Under the pieces are notes generated by a model. That model saw nothing but the letters and a program-made list of their open reading frames with translations, was not told the DNA's origin and searched no databases. Positions 16,962 to 25,676 of a stretch of DNA of 55,221 nt are shown in pieces. This DNA is from Hydrococcus rivularis NIES-593 (GTDB lineage Bacteria; Cyanobacteriota; Cyanobacteriia; Cyanobacteriales; Microcystaceae). Position 1 is the stretch's first letter. The number at the start of each line of letters is the position of its first letter. The stretch lies in assembly GCF_001904635.1 (NCBI RefSeq), contig NZ_MRCB01000013.1:76305-131525 (forward strand), read 5' to 3'. A program made the position numbers and the translations under genes.

Positions 16962-17894
16962 TTACTCGATTATTCCCTGTTGTTTGAGCAGCAAAATAAC
17001 GAACACAGCAATAACCCAAATAATAACAGTAAAGAAAATCGGCTTGTCAGTTAATAAGACTTCTTCCGGTCGTTCGCTTCGTCCTCCTTTTTCCAATCCG
17101 GTATCGTTTCTGCGAGCAATTTCTTCCGGATCGCTAATCAGTTGATAGCGAAAAATTCCGTAGATTACAAAGGGTAAGGTCAATAACATCCAAGGAGTCG
17201 AAGCACCCTTAAGCTGAGGACCCGCACTCCAAAGCGCGTAGGAAATCACCGCTCCCGTGGTAACCACGCTCTCCATGCGGTTTAAGAGTGGAAGAGAGTA
17301 GCGTCTGAGAACCGATCGCATTTTACCGCCTTGAGGCGCTAGCATTTTGACCAGTCGCAACTCGGCTTTTCGCTTTTCGATTCCTAAAAAGAGCGCTAAC
17401 ATCGCCGTACAGAGCAAAAACCAAGGAGATAGGACGATATTGGTTGCAGCTGCTCCGGCATAAGCTCTCAGGACAAATCCTGTCGCGATCGCAATGATAT
17501 CCAGAATGACAGTGCGCTTGAGTCGCAGATTGTAGGCGACTTGTAGCAGAGCGTAACTGAGAAGGGTAAGACCTAAATAGTGCGATCGCCACCAGCCAAT
17601 TGTTAAAGCCCCTACCAACAGAACTGCTGCCATACCAATAGCGACGGGAATGCTGACTAACCCGGATGCAATCGGGCGCTTACACTTAACTGGATGGCGG
17701 CGATCCGATTCGACATCGGCGATGTCGTTAATTAAGTAAAAACTGCTAGAAGTACAGCAAAATAAGACAAATGCCAGTAAACTCCCCAAAAATGTTTGCC
17801 CGTTAATACTAAAAGCAAACAGAGGGGCAGCGAAAACAATTAGATTTTTGCTCCACTGCCGCGGTCTTAAGGCGACTAGATGAGGAATGTTCAA
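16962..17894 (-). CDS. UbiA-family prenyltransferase, decaprenyl-phosphate phosphoribosyltransferase-like
   Basis: A 310-residue integral membrane protein with about eight or nine hydrophobic segments. The first aspartate-rich motif is NDIADVESDRRHPVKCKRPIASG (about residues 56-78). It resembles the DPPR-synthase branch of UbiA proteins, including the N-terminal LRPRQWSKNLIVFAAP. In actinobacteria that enzyme links phosphoribose to decaprenyl phosphate for arabinan synthesis; the cyanobacterial substrate is not established. The downstream gene, 3 bases away, is a HAD phosphatase, and a phosphatase partner for a phosphoribosyl-lipid product is suggestive but unproven. Confidence 0.85.
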   Translation of the reverse strand: MNIPHLVALRPRQWSKNLIVFAAPLFAFSINGQTFLGSLLAFVLFCCTSSSFYLINDIADVESDRRHPVKCKRPIASGLVSIPVAIGMAAVLLVGALTIGWWRSHYLGLTLLSYALLQVAYNLRLKRTVILDIIAIATGFVLRAYAGAAATNIVLSPWFLLCTAMLALFLGIEKRKAELRLVKMLAPQGGKMRSVLRRYSLPLLNRMESVVTTGAVISYALWSAGPQLKGASTPWMLLTLPFVIYGIFRYQLISDPEEIARRNDTGLEKGGRSERPEEVLLTDKPIFFTVIIWVIAVFVILLLKQQGIIE

Positions 17895-18300
17895 GGAGTT
17901 TAACCTGTCAGCGCTTACGCTTGTATCGTCTCAAAATTCGATTTTGATGGCAAGGGCAAATTTGACAGCTCCCGACACATAGAAGGTGCGGGATTCTTTC
18001 CCCGATTGAGTAATCGATACAAGTCTTATCCATCAATCTTCTTAACGATGGAGAAGCAGGGATAGACTTAGTGATCGCTTCTCAATTAAACTAATCAAAT
18101 TTTGAGTCTTGTGAGAAATTTTGCGAGATATTGACTTGGTCGCACTTAGGACTCTACCAAAAACCCCAGATCCCTTACTGAAATTATTTGACCATCGATT
18201 CCAATATCAACGCTTTTCATCGAACTGGACGCAATTAAAGCGATCGCCATTGAAAATCCAATAGCATATATATAGAGAGTTGTTTTTATGATAATTATCT
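17895..18300. other. Spacer with a probable insertion-element remnant
   Basis: No gene is seen in these 406 bases between the divergent UbiA-like gene and yidD. The stretch 17962-18002 contains an imperfect hairpin (TCCCGACAC ... GGTGCGGGA) like those at the right ends of cyanobacterial IS200/IS605-type elements. No TnpA or TnpB reading frame remains. An AT-rich block (near 18265-18290) just before yidD is the likely promoter region. Confidence 0.4.
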
Positions 18301-18549
18301 ATGAAAATCCCGGTCATATGGCTGATTAAAGGTTACAGACTCTTTATTTCCCCTCTCTTTCCTCCGACTTGTCGCTTTCATCCCACTTGCTCTCAATATG
18401 CCCTAGAAGCCGTGGAAAGATTTGGAGCATTGCGAGGGAGTTGGCTAGCGATTAAACGCATTCTGCGCTGTCATCCCCTGCATCCCGGCGGTTACGATCC
18501 CGTTCCACCCCTACCGTTCAAGAAATCAAAATCATGTCGCTGCCCTTGA
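18301..18549 (+). CDS. yidD: Membrane protein insertion efficiency factor YidD
   Basis: An 82-residue membrane-associated protein that assists YidC-dependent insertion. The amphipathic N-terminus [32 protein letters not shown] and the [12 protein letters not shown] tail are the family hallmarks, with conserved cysteines at CRFHPTC and LRCHP. It is read with nadK 50 bases downstream. The usual rnpA-yidC neighbourhood is absent here. Confidence 0.95.
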   Translation: MKIPVIWLIKGYRLFISPLFPPTCRFHPTCSQYALEAVERFGALRGSWLAIKRILRCHPLHPGGYDPVPPLPFKKSKSCRCP

Positions 18550-18599
18550 GAGAGGATGAGATTTCTCGCTAAACTAGAGAGCAGTTGAGAACAGCGATC

Positions 18600-19520
18600 G
18601 TGGAGCTTAAACAGGTCATTATTGCCCATAAAGCCGGAGATCCCCAAAGCCAAGCTTGGGCAGAAAAATGCGCTCGACAGCTAGAAGCCCGTCACTGTAA
18701 AGTTTTGATGGGACCTAGCGGATTTAAGGACAATCCCTATCCAGTTTTTCTCGCCTCTGCCACTTCTAAAATCGATCTAGCACTTATATTAGGAGGAGAT
18801 GGGACGGTACTGACGGCAGCACGACATCTCGCCCAAGAAGGTATCCCGATTTTGGCAGTCAACGTGGGAGGACATCTGGGATTTCTGACAGAACCTTTTG
18901 AAGAATTTCAAAACACCGAGCAAATTTGGGAACGCCTAGAATCGGATCGCTATGCCGTGCAGGAACGAATGATGTTGGAGGCGCGTCTGTTTGAAGGAAG
19001 TCGGATCGATCCTCAACCCGTAAGCGATCGCTTTTTTTGCCTCAACGAAATGTGCGTCAAACCCGCCAGTATCGATCGCATGCCTACCTCAATTTTAGAG
19101 ATGGAAGTCGATGGAGAAATCGTCGATCAATATCAAGGAGACGGGTTATTGGTCTCAACCCCTACGGGTTCTACTTGTTATACGGCTTCTGCTAACGGTC
19201 CCATTATCCATCCCGGTATGAGTGCGATCGCAGTTACTCCCATCTGTCCGCTTAGCCTTTCTAGCCGTCCCATCGTTATCCCAGCTGGTTCTGTCGTTAG
19301 TATTTGGCCCCTGGGAGATTACGAACTCAACACCAAACTCTGGACTGATGGAACGCTAGCAACCTCAATTTGGCCGGGACAGTGGGTTAACGTCAGCATG
19401 GCAAAACGATTTGCTAAGTTTATTATCCTACGAGAAAGTTATTCTTTCTATCAAACCCTACGGGAAAAGTTGCAATGGGCAGGCGCAAGAATCCGCTATA
19501 GCAACAATCATCGCAATTAG
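18600..19520 (+). CDS. nadK: NAD kinase
   Basis: About 306 residues; phosphorylates NAD to NADP with ATP. The GGDGT motif (LALILGGDGTVLTAARHL, near residue 65), the VNVGGHLGFLTE segment and the glycine-rich QGDGLLVSTPTGSTCYTASANG loop are all intact. A longer frame opens at a TTG at 18585. I prefer the GTG at 18600 because it gives the N-terminus ELKQVIIAHKAG expected of cyanobacterial NadK. Cyanobacteria usually have two NAD kinases; this one is of the longer type with the extended N-terminus. Confidence 0.94.
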   Translation: MELKQVIIAHKAGDPQSQAWAEKCARQLEARHCKVLMGPSGFKDNPYPVFLASATSKIDLALILGGDGTVLTAARHLAQEGIPILAVNVGGHLGFLTEPFEEFQNTEQIWERLESDRYAVQERMMLEARLFEGSRIDPQPVSDRFFCLNEMCVKPASIDRMPTSILEMEVDGEIVDQYQGDGLLVSTPTGSTCYTASANGPIIHPGMSAIAVTPICPLSLSSRPIVIPAGSVVSIWPLGDYELNTKLWTDGTLATSIWPGQWVNVSMAKRFAKFIILRESYSFYQTLREKLQWAGARIRYSNNHRN

Positions 19521-19605
19521 CAGCGATCGCACTTGATGAGATCTTGGGATAATATTAATTTGGTTAATGTTGAAATTGTATATACATAGTATATACATAA
19601 TAGTA

Positions 19606-19625
19606 GTGCGAGCGTCCCGCTCGCA
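19606..19625. repeat. Short palindromic repeat
   Basis: TGCGAGCG and CGCTCGCA flank a 3-base loop in the nadK-obgE spacer. It is one of the common GC-rich dispersed hairpins of cyanobacterial spacers. The ends of nadK and obgE converge on this spacer, so a transcription-end role is possible. Confidence 0.6.
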
Positions 19626-19719
19626 TATAGTCCCGAAAAGCGCTTTTTATTCCGGCTTGCACTACGTATAATTCCGATACAAACGGATTTAATATAAAGG
19701 CGCGATCGCAAAAGTCTAG

Positions 19720-20736
19720 CTACCCGTCCAAATGTACTAATTCTGAATCCTTCTCCAAACTTGCCCAGACTGCATTCAACAGCCCATCGAGTCCGATGCG
19801 AGCTGCGGCTGAAATAATAAAAATAGGATCTGAAGTTAACCGAGTCAGTTGACCTTTGACAGTATTTGCTATCTCCTCGTCAACCGCATCCGCTTTGTTG
19901 AGAGCGATAATCTGAGGACGATTGACTAAACCCCTTCCGTAAGCTTCTAACTCCTGTTGAATGGTTTGGTAGTCAGCGATGGGATCGGCAGCCGTCAAAT
20001 CGACCAAATGCAACAGCAGACGCGTGCGCTCGATATGGCGCAGAAACTCGTGACCCAAACCTACACCCTCATGGGCACCAGCAATTAGCCCCGGAATATC
20101 GGCAAAGACAGTACCATCTCCGGTTGGTTTGCGCACCACTCCCAAATTGGGGACGAGGGTAGTAAAAGGATAATCGGCAATTTTCGGATGCGCTGAAGAA
20201 AGGGCAGCAATGAGGGTAGACTTTCCCGCATTGGGCAAGCCGATAATACCTACCTCTGCCAATAATTTCAGTTCCAGACGCAACCGCCTGCGCTCTCCTG
20301 GTAGTCCGGGTAAAGCATATTCGGGAGCGCGATTTTGATTGCTCAAAAAATGCTTGTTACCCAACCCGCCTTTGCCACCCTTGGCAGCACAGAACTGTTG
20401 TCCGTTCTCGACTAAATCGGCTAGCAGTTCGTCGGTATCGGCATCGTAGACAACCGTGCCGCAGGGAACTTCAATAATGCGATCGCGTCCGTCTGCTCCA
20501 GTACAATTATTAGGACCGCCGCGCTTGCCATTTTCTGCTCTAAAGTGGCTGGCATACTTAAAATCTAGCAGCGTTTGCAGGCGATCGGTTGCCACCAAAA
20601 TAACCGAACCGCCGCGCCCTCCATTGCCTCCAGATGGTCCTCCTGCTGGTACGTACTTTTCTCGGCGAAAGGCAACAATGCCGTCGCCACCTTTTCCAGC
20701 TTCTACTTCAATTTCTGCTAGATCGATAAATTGCAT
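19720..20736 (-). CDS. obgE: GTPase Obg/CgtA
   Basis: A 338-residue ribosome-associated GTPase. The glycine-rich OBG fold fills residues 1-158 ([31 protein letters not shown]). The G domain follows with G1 [10 protein letters not shown]2 [13 protein letters not shown]3 [12 protein letters not shown] and G4 NKAD, ending with G5 SAA. The C-terminal OCT domain is absent, as is common in shorter Obg proteins. It acts in late 50S assembly. The upstream gene on the same strand starts about 90 bases away. Confidence 0.96.
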   Translation of the reverse strand: MQFIDLAEIEVEAGKGGDGIVAFRREKYVPAGGPSGGNGGRGGSVILVATDRLQTLLDFKYASHFRAENGKRGGPNNCTGADGRDRIIEVPCGTVVYDADTDELLADLVENGQQFCAAKGGKGGLGNKHFLSNQNRAPEYALPGLPGERRRLRLELKLLAEVGIIGLPNAGKSTLIAALSSAHPKIADYPFTTLVPNLGVVRKPTGDGTVFADIPGLIAGAHEGVGLGHEFLRHIERTRLLLHLVDLTAADPIADYQTIQQELEAYGRGLVNRPQIIALNKADAVDEEIANTVKGQLTRLTSDPIFIISAAARIGLDGLLNAVWASLEKDSELVHLDG

Positions 20737-20829
20737 ATCAGTTGTTAGAGGTTAGTTCTATTAGTGAATTAGTTATTAGTTGTCTTTGCATCCCCCATAA
20801 CCAACAACTAATAACAACTACTCACAAGT

Positions 20830-21531
20830 CTAGATATATTCTGAAACATCTTCTTTACATTCATCCGCCAGATAGGACAAGGCGCGGAATCGCAAACCGA
20901 CCAACTGTTCGTAGAGGGGATTGAGCTTGCAAAGCGGGGGGATGTGGACGATTTTGCGACCAAATAGCGTGATATCTCGCTCGAACGGACATTGAGGCGG
21001 AACCATCTTACAGATAAAGCGAGCTAACCGAGGATCGTGAATTTCCATCCTGTCAAGCCAGTCCTTAATAGGATATAGCACGTCGGGATGAGGATGGGGA
21101 GGACTAACTAAAGCAGAAGCCAATTGCTCGTCCGTCGCTGAAGCCGGAGTTTCGATGGGCTTGCAAATCGTGTGCTCCAGAGCTTGTAAGGCTTTGACCC
21201 TAAGTCCGAACGCATCGCTAAATTGATGTAATAGTTCGGCTTCAGAGGTCGAATAAACGCCATCGGCTATGGCAACGAGAACGGCTGTTCTTAAGAAGTT
21301 TTCTGCAATTGTTTCGTCTCCTCCTAAAATTTCGGCTAATTCTTTTGGCTCGATAGATTTGTACAAAACCGATCCGTCAGCATCAGAAAAAGCTAATTCT
21401 TTAGTCAGCTCAGCAATCAACTCTTGTTCTTCTTGATCGTAGTGCCCGTCCGTCCAGGCGATGGTTAGCAAACCTCTCAGCCATGCGGCGATTTGTTCGT
21501 TGGTATAAGGCGATCGAGTAACGCTAATCAT
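20830..21531 (-). CDS. TerB-like / Mo-dependent nitrogenase C-terminal domain fusion protein
   Basis: A 233-residue protein. Residues 1-125 are an all-helical TerB-like domain (LLTIAWTDGHYDQEEQELIAEL, AVLVAIADGVYSTSEAELL) with the acidic residues that bind metal in that fold. Residues about 150-230 match the domain named for the C-terminus of some Mo-nitrogenases (CPFERDITLFGRKIVHIPPLCKLNPLYEQLVGLRFRALSYLADEC). The family is common in cyanobacteria, including ones that do not fix nitrogen, and its role is unknown. No nif gene is in the window, so the name should not be read as function. Confidence 0.85.
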   Translation of the reverse strand: MISVTRSPYTNEQIAAWLRGLLTIAWTDGHYDQEEQELIAELTKELAFSDADGSVLYKSIEPKELAEILGGDETIAENFLRTAVLVAIADGVYSTSEAELLHQFSDAFGLRVKALQALEHTICKPIETPASATDEQLASALVSPPHPHPDVLYPIKDWLDRMEIHDPRLARFICKMVPPQCPFERDITLFGRKIVHIPPLCKLNPLYEQLVGLRFRALSYLADECKEDVSEYI

Positions 21532-21638
21532 GACAAATAATAAAAATAGTTGACAGTATGGATTCCTCCGATTTCGATTTTATCCTTAGCTTTGCGTTAC
21601 GCGCAGTGAGGCTCGATTAGGGTTTTCCATACTTCGAG

Positions 21639-22244
21639 CTATGGCTCTACAATTACAGGCGTTCCGATTTGCACCAGAGCGAATAAAGCGATGATGTCTC
21701 GATTTCTCATGCGAACGCAGCCGTGAGAAACTGCTCGTCCTATCAGGTGTTCGGCAGGCGTGCCGTGAAAGCCAATAAAATTTTTTCCGTCCGTCCAAAA
21801 ACCGATCCATCTTTCTCCTAAAGGATTATCCGGCCCTGGCGGAACGATCTTTCCATTCCACGGATGCTCCCAAGCAGGATTTTCTACCTTTTGAATGACC
21901 TGAAAATTCCCAGTGGGAGTTTCCCACCCTTTTTTGCCAACAGCAACTGGATAACTTTCCTGGATCTCGTCGCCTTGATAAAGATAAACCCGACGCTCTC
22001 GCAATTTAAGAACCAAACGAGTGTCGAGGGAATGAATAAAAGGATTGGTAAAAGGATTAAAAGGATTGATAAAAGGGTCACTAGAAAAGTTAGTAGTCGT
22101 CGCTAGAGCGTTAAGATTTCTAGATACGGGCGCGTTCGGGATTTCAGAGGCAGTCGCCTGCCGTTGGGCATCTAATAAAGGAATTGCCGTTCCGACGCAG
22201 AGCAGCCCCAAAATTGGGTAAAGAAATTTGGTGGTGAGGAACAT
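21639..22244 (-). CDS. L,D-transpeptidase (ErfK/YbiS family), exported
   Basis: A 201-residue protein with an N-terminal signal sequence (FLYPILGLLCVGTAIPLLDA, cleavage likely near residue 30) and one YkuD catalytic domain from about residue 75 (TRLVLKLRERRVYLYQGDE). The catalytic motif is seen as HGTPAEHLIGRAVSHGCVRM, with the active-site Cys in SHGCVRM. The enzyme cross-links peptidoglycan or anchors envelope proteins in the periplasm. No peptidoglycan-binding domain is attached. Single gene, with its own spacer upstream. Confidence 0.93.
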   Translation of the reverse strand: MFLTTKFLYPILGLLCVGTAIPLLDAQRQATASEIPNAPVSRNLNALATTTNFSSDPFINPFNPFTNPFIHSLDTRLVLKLRERRVYLYQGDEIQESYPVAVGKKGWETPTGNFQVIQKVENPAWEHPWNGKIVPPGPDNPLGERWIGFWTDGKNFIGFHGTPAEHLIGRAVSHGCVRMRNRDIIALFALVQIGTPVIVEP

Positions 22245-22471
22245 TTCTTTTGTAGTTGCGCCTATTTAGATTTCTTCTTAAATTTTGCCTACTATTTTGG
22301 AAAAGTTTTCCTTCTTTCGGAATATTTTCAGCCTTTAGTCCGGACTCGGTTTAAACTTGACTGCCTAAGATTTTTCAATCCTTAGTTTCTCTAACAATAG
22401 ATAGAGGTCATAGAAGAATCTTCAGTCGAATATAAAACAAGAAACTTAACTAAAAAAGTTCGGAGAAGACG

Positions 22472-23173
22472 ATGGCTATCTATAAAAACCTAAAAGCAAT
22501 CACCTCAACTACGCTTTCTCTATTCTTGTGTGCGATTGCTATTGCTCCAGCTAGTGCTCAGTACTCCCCTCGGCAGAGTCAGCAGCCAACCCAACAAAGA
22601 ATGATGCAGCAACAAGAACAACAGATAGGTCGCATTAGAAGCGTTTCTAGCACTGCCTCTACTTCTACAGTTGTTGTTGCGCTAGAAGATGGCACCACTC
22701 AAACCTATCAAGTCTCGAATGCGAATCCCGATCTTGGACAAGCTAGACTCAAAACCAATGATTACGTGCTGATACGTGATGAACGGATTGTTGGAGTAGC
22801 AGACAGAGGTACGATTACAAATATGACGGGATCGACGGCTGAGGTCGAACTAGAAAACGGACAGACCAGAGAGATCGAAGTCTCGCGAGCCGACATGGGA
22901 ACAATGAATCTGACCCAAGGCTCTGAAGTGTATGTCGTTAACGACCAAATCGTGGCACCAGCTAGTTCTACGACGAGCCAAACGGGGGAAACGACAACCA
23001 CTCCTGGCACTCCTGGCACGACCGACGAGACCACGACTCCTGATACAACCACTCCTGGCACCACAACGACTCCTGGTACGACCGACGAGACGACCACTGA
23101 CGACGTAGACACTGACATGCAAGAGACTCAAACGCCAGAAGAAACTGAAGAACCCGTTAGAGGAATGTGGTAA
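22472..23173 (+). CDS. Exported protein with two beta-type repeats and a Thr/Pro-rich tail
   Basis: A 233-residue protein with a clear signal peptide (TLSLFLCAIAIAPASAQ, cleavage near residue 30), then a Gln-rich stretch. Two similar segments follow, IGRIRSVSS...VVVALEDGTTQTYQVS (about 56-88) and RGTITNMTGSTAEVELENGQTREIEVS (about 110-136). Each ends in a short strand pair (YVLIRDERIVGVA; EVYVVNDQIVAP). The tail (about 168-225) is a tandem-like TTPGT/TDETTTP repeat, then acidic, ending GMW. A GGAGAAG ribosome site precedes the ATG. I recognise no function; a surface or periplasmic protein is inferred. Confidence 0.75.
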   Translation: MAIYKNLKAITSTTLSLFLCAIAIAPASAQYSPRQSQQPTQQRMMQQQEQQIGRIRSVSSTASTSTVVVALEDGTTQTYQVSNANPDLGQARLKTNDYVLIRDERIVGVADRGTITNMTGSTAEVELENGQTREIEVSRADMGTMNLTQGSEVYVVNDQIVAPASSTTSQTGETTTTPGTPGTTDETTTPDTTTPGTTTTPGTTDETTTDDVDTDMQETQTPEETEEPVRGMW

Positions 23174-23239
23174 ATTCAACCGTTTGCCTTTGGATAAGGT
23201 AAGGATACGCCAATCTAGTTTGAAAGAAGAAAAAATTTA

Positions 23240-23398
23240 TAGTCGTCCCTGGAAAAAGATCCAAATGATTTAAACGCAAGGGGTTTGAGGGGCAGAAACT
23301 AAGGTAAAATTGCCAAAAAAGAACCAAAGTCGATAAAATCTGGTAAATCTCCTCTTCTTCAAACTCAAACCTAAATCTAGGGTTTTCAGGGACGACTA
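23240..23398. mobile_element. MITE with TA flanks abutting the DUF2993 start
   Basis: GTCGTCCCTGGAAAA at 23242-23256 and TTTTCAGGGACGAC at 23383-23396 are inverted ends differing by one base. The 155-bp element is flanked by TA on both sides (23240-23241 and 23397-23398), the target duplication of IS630/Tc1-mariner transposons. There is no open frame inside. The right end lies only 8 bases before the ATG of the next gene. Confidence 0.75.
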
Positions 23399-23404
23399 AT
23401 TAGC

Positions 23405-24217
23405 ATGGAATTAATAACAATAATACTTTCTAGCTTACTGGCTGCGATTTCTCCAGTTGGCTTAATTATTGACAGCGTAGTTGAAAACACCTTACGTTCT
23501 CAAGTCGAGGATGTCGAGCAGTTAGATGTTCGCATCGATAGCACGCCTGGCTATCAAGTGCTGCAAGGGAAAGTCGATCGCGTTCGCATTGCTAGTCGAG
23601 ACGTTCGACCGATTCGGGATCTCAGAATTGCAGTTGCAGAACTAGAAACCGACCCCATCGATGTAGATCTACAACGCCTTCAGAATGAAGGAGAAAAGGC
23701 GCTGTCACAGGTACTGCGCCAACCCTTCCGAGGAGCGGTTCGGCTCGCCATTAGCGAAAGCGATCTCAACCAAGCTTTAGAATCTCCCAATATCAAATCT
23801 CGACTAGAAGGGGTAATGAATAGCTTTGTGGAAGAGGCTAGCGAAGCTTCGGCATCATCTTTTAAAATATTAAAAGCCAGAGCAGACTTTTTGGGGAGCA
23901 ATCGCCTTGGCTTAAGGCTGCAATTGCAGCAATCCCAGACGCGCAAAGATGTCTCGGAGCCACCAGAGCCAGTCGAAATTAAGCTAGAGGTAGGACTTAA
24001 TGTGGTAGCAGGGCGATCGCTACAACTGAACGATCCCAAAGGAATGGTTAACGGCAGACGTTTATCGACTAGACTCTTGAGAGGATTGGCTGAAGGATTG
24101 AGCGAAGAATTAGATTTGCGTCGATTAGAAAACAGGGGAATCACTGCTAGAGTGTTACACTTAAACGTCACAGACGAGGAAATGCAGATTGCAGCATTTA
24201 TCCGAGTGGAGCCATAA
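23405..24217 (+). CDS. DUF2993 domain-containing protein
   Basis: A 270-residue protein with a hydrophobic N-terminus (ELITIILSSLLAAISPVGLIID) that may anchor it. The DUF2993 domain follows (VDVRIDSTPGYQVLQGKVDRVRIASRDV, then GAVRLAISESDLNQALESPN). Related proteins are periplasmic or lipid-binding, such as LmeA of mycobacteria; function here is unknown. The ATG sits 6 bases after the TA flanking a MITE, and no good ribosome site lies between, so the element probably supplies or has replaced the leader. The coding sequence itself is intact. Confidence 0.85.
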   Translation: MELITIILSSLLAAISPVGLIIDSVVENTLRSQVEDVEQLDVRIDSTPGYQVLQGKVDRVRIASRDVRPIRDLRIAVAELETDPIDVDLQRLQNEGEKALSQVLRQPFRGAVRLAISESDLNQALESPNIKSRLEGVMNSFVEEASEASASSFKILKARADFLGSNRLGLRLQLQQSQTRKDVSEPPEPVEIKLEVGLNVVAGRSLQLNDPKGMVNGRRLSTRLLRGLAEGLSEELDLRRLENRGITARVLHLNVTDEEMQIAAFIRVEP

Positions 24218-24439
24218 ACAGAGACCAGTTATTTGATTTTGGAGTTTAGATTGTGGATTTTGGATTGGTGAGAGTTAATAGTGAGTGGTTAATGGTTAGT
24301 TTTCTTCCCATTCCCCAGTCTCCCTTATCTCCCTGCACTCCCCGTTTCCCAGTTGCCAGCCGATGAAAGATAGACAGGAACAGTAGACTGGATATAGAGG
24401 GTCAATGAGTTTAGTCTAGCTGTATCAAAGAGGAGTTCT

Positions 24440-25072
24440 ATGCAAGATCGACCCAAAAAACCTAAAAACAATCGATTATCTCTGGGAGTTATCGCAGGAA
24501 TTACCATAGCAGCGCTAGCTATCGGTGGCGGAGCCTCTTGGTTGGCTTATCGGACTCTAACTGCCTCAAAAACGCCATCCGAACCAACGGTAACCCAATC
24601 CAAACCAACGACCGCTCCGCCAGACCAATCTCCAATCCAAGAAGAGGGAGCGCAAGTTTATTGGCTTGCCGATAGTGGGGGACGCTTAAAGTTGCTGCCG
24701 ACTAAAGTAGCCGTTCAAAAATCTGCAAGCGAGCAGGAAAGGCTGGAAACGGCTTTTAAGGAATTATTAGCTGGACCTAAAAAGTCATCTGAGACTACGG
24801 CAATTCCTGAAGGCACGAAATTGCTAGATTTGACCGTAGAAAAAGATGGCGTTCATCTTAACTTATCTCAAGAATTTACGACGGGTGGCGGCAGTGCTTC
24901 GATGATGGGACGCTTAGGGCAGATTGTATATACGGCAACGAGTGTAGACCCCAACACTCAGGTTTGGATTGATGTAGAAGGAAAACCGCTCGAACTGTTG
25001 GGTGAAGGAGAAGGATTGATGGTAGAACAACCCATGACTCGTAAAATTTTTGAAACGGATTTCGAGCTTTAG
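24440..25072 (+). CDS. GerMN domain-containing protein
   Basis: A 210-residue protein. A short basic cytoplasmic start is followed by one membrane segment (LGVIAGITIAALAIGGGASWLAY, about residues 12-35), then a Pro/Thr/Gln linker to about residue 65. The GerMN domain fills the rest: VYWLADSGGRLKLLPTKVAV, LETAFKELLAGP, GTKLLDLTVEKDGVHLNLSQEF and GQIVYTATSVDPNTQVWIDVEGKPL. GerMN domains occur in sporulation protein GerM and in cyanobacterial envelope proteins; their ligand is unknown. It converges with accB with only 7 bases between the stops. Confidence 0.9.
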   Translation: MQDRPKKPKNNRLSLGVIAGITIAALAIGGGASWLAYRTLTASKTPSEPTVTQSKPTTAPPDQSPIQEEGAQVYWLADSGGRLKLLPTKVAVQKSASEQERLETAFKELLAGPKKSSETTAIPEGTKLLDLTVEKDGVHLNLSQEFTTGGGSASMMGRLGQIVYTATSVDPNTQVWIDVEGKPLELLGEGEGLMVEQPMTRKIFETDFEL

Positions 25073-25079
25073 GAACGAC

Positions 25080-25580
25080 TCAATCGGGATTGAGCCACAT
25101 TAAAGTTTGACCGTATTCTACGGGTTCGCCGTTAGCCACGACGATCTCCATTATTTGTCCCGAAACTTCTGCTTCAATTTCGTTCATGAGCTTCATAGCC
25201 TCGATGATACAGACCGTTTGTCCCTGACGGATGCGATCGCCCACTTCTACAAACGGCGGTTCGTCAGGGGCGGGTGCTCGATAAAAGGTGCCCACCATAG
25301 GAGAAGTAATTGCTACCCATTTTGCGTCTGCGGGGGAAGGTGCAGAAACCTCTTGGGGTTCGCTGACAGGAGCGACGGGCACCGCAGACGGTTGAGAAAC
25401 TGGGGAAACGCCACTCGGCGGTGCCGCTTCCACGGTAGCTGCTACAGTTTGAGTTGGTATTACTGGAGCGCTCTTACGTACCGTTAGTTCAAAATCTTCG
25501 CTTTTTAGCGTTAACTCGGTAATATCGGTTTGAGCGATCGCCCTTAACAACTCCCGAAGTTCGTTGAAATTTATTGACAC
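25080..25580 (-). CDS. accB: Acetyl-CoA carboxylase biotin carboxyl carrier protein
   Basis: A 166-residue subunit carrying biotin between the carboxylase and transferase halves of acetyl-CoA carboxylase, first step of fatty acid synthesis. N-terminal helix ([24 protein letters not shown]), a Pro/Ala-rich flexible linker (about 35-85), then the biotinyl domain with the attachment Lys in [13 protein letters not shown]. The [10 protein letters not shown] segment marks the bacterial and plastid type. It follows efp by about 95 bases; the efp-accB order is widely conserved in cyanobacteria. Confidence 0.97.
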   Translation of the reverse strand: MSINFNELRELLRAIAQTDITELTLKSEDFELTVRKSAPVIPTQTVAATVEAAPPSGVSPVSQPSAVPVAPVSEPQEVSAPSPADAKWVAITSPMVGTFYRAPAPDEPPFVEVGDRIRQGQTVCIIEAMKLMNEIEAEVSGQIMEIVVANGEPVEYGQTLMWLNPD

Positions 25581-25676
25581 AAATCGTGCATCCCATATAA
25601 CAATTAGGCGTTAGTTGTCCGCGCTAAGAACTCGACGACAACTAACAACAAAAGATAAAGCCAAGCGTTCGCTCGT

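Noticed and set aside
19517-19711. A 64-codon minus-strand open frame between nadK and obgE
   Set aside because: It runs through a palindromic spacer repeat and AT-rich DNA, and has no start signal.
22762-23118. Minus-strand open frames rich in Val/Ser across the repeat tail of the secreted protein
   Set aside because: They mirror the Thr/Pro repeat of the plus-strand gene, have no ribosome site and cover a gene with a clear signal peptide.
22850-23118. A CRISPR-like array in the TTPGT repeat region
   Set aside because: The repetition is codon-level protein repeat inside an open gene, without constant spacers.
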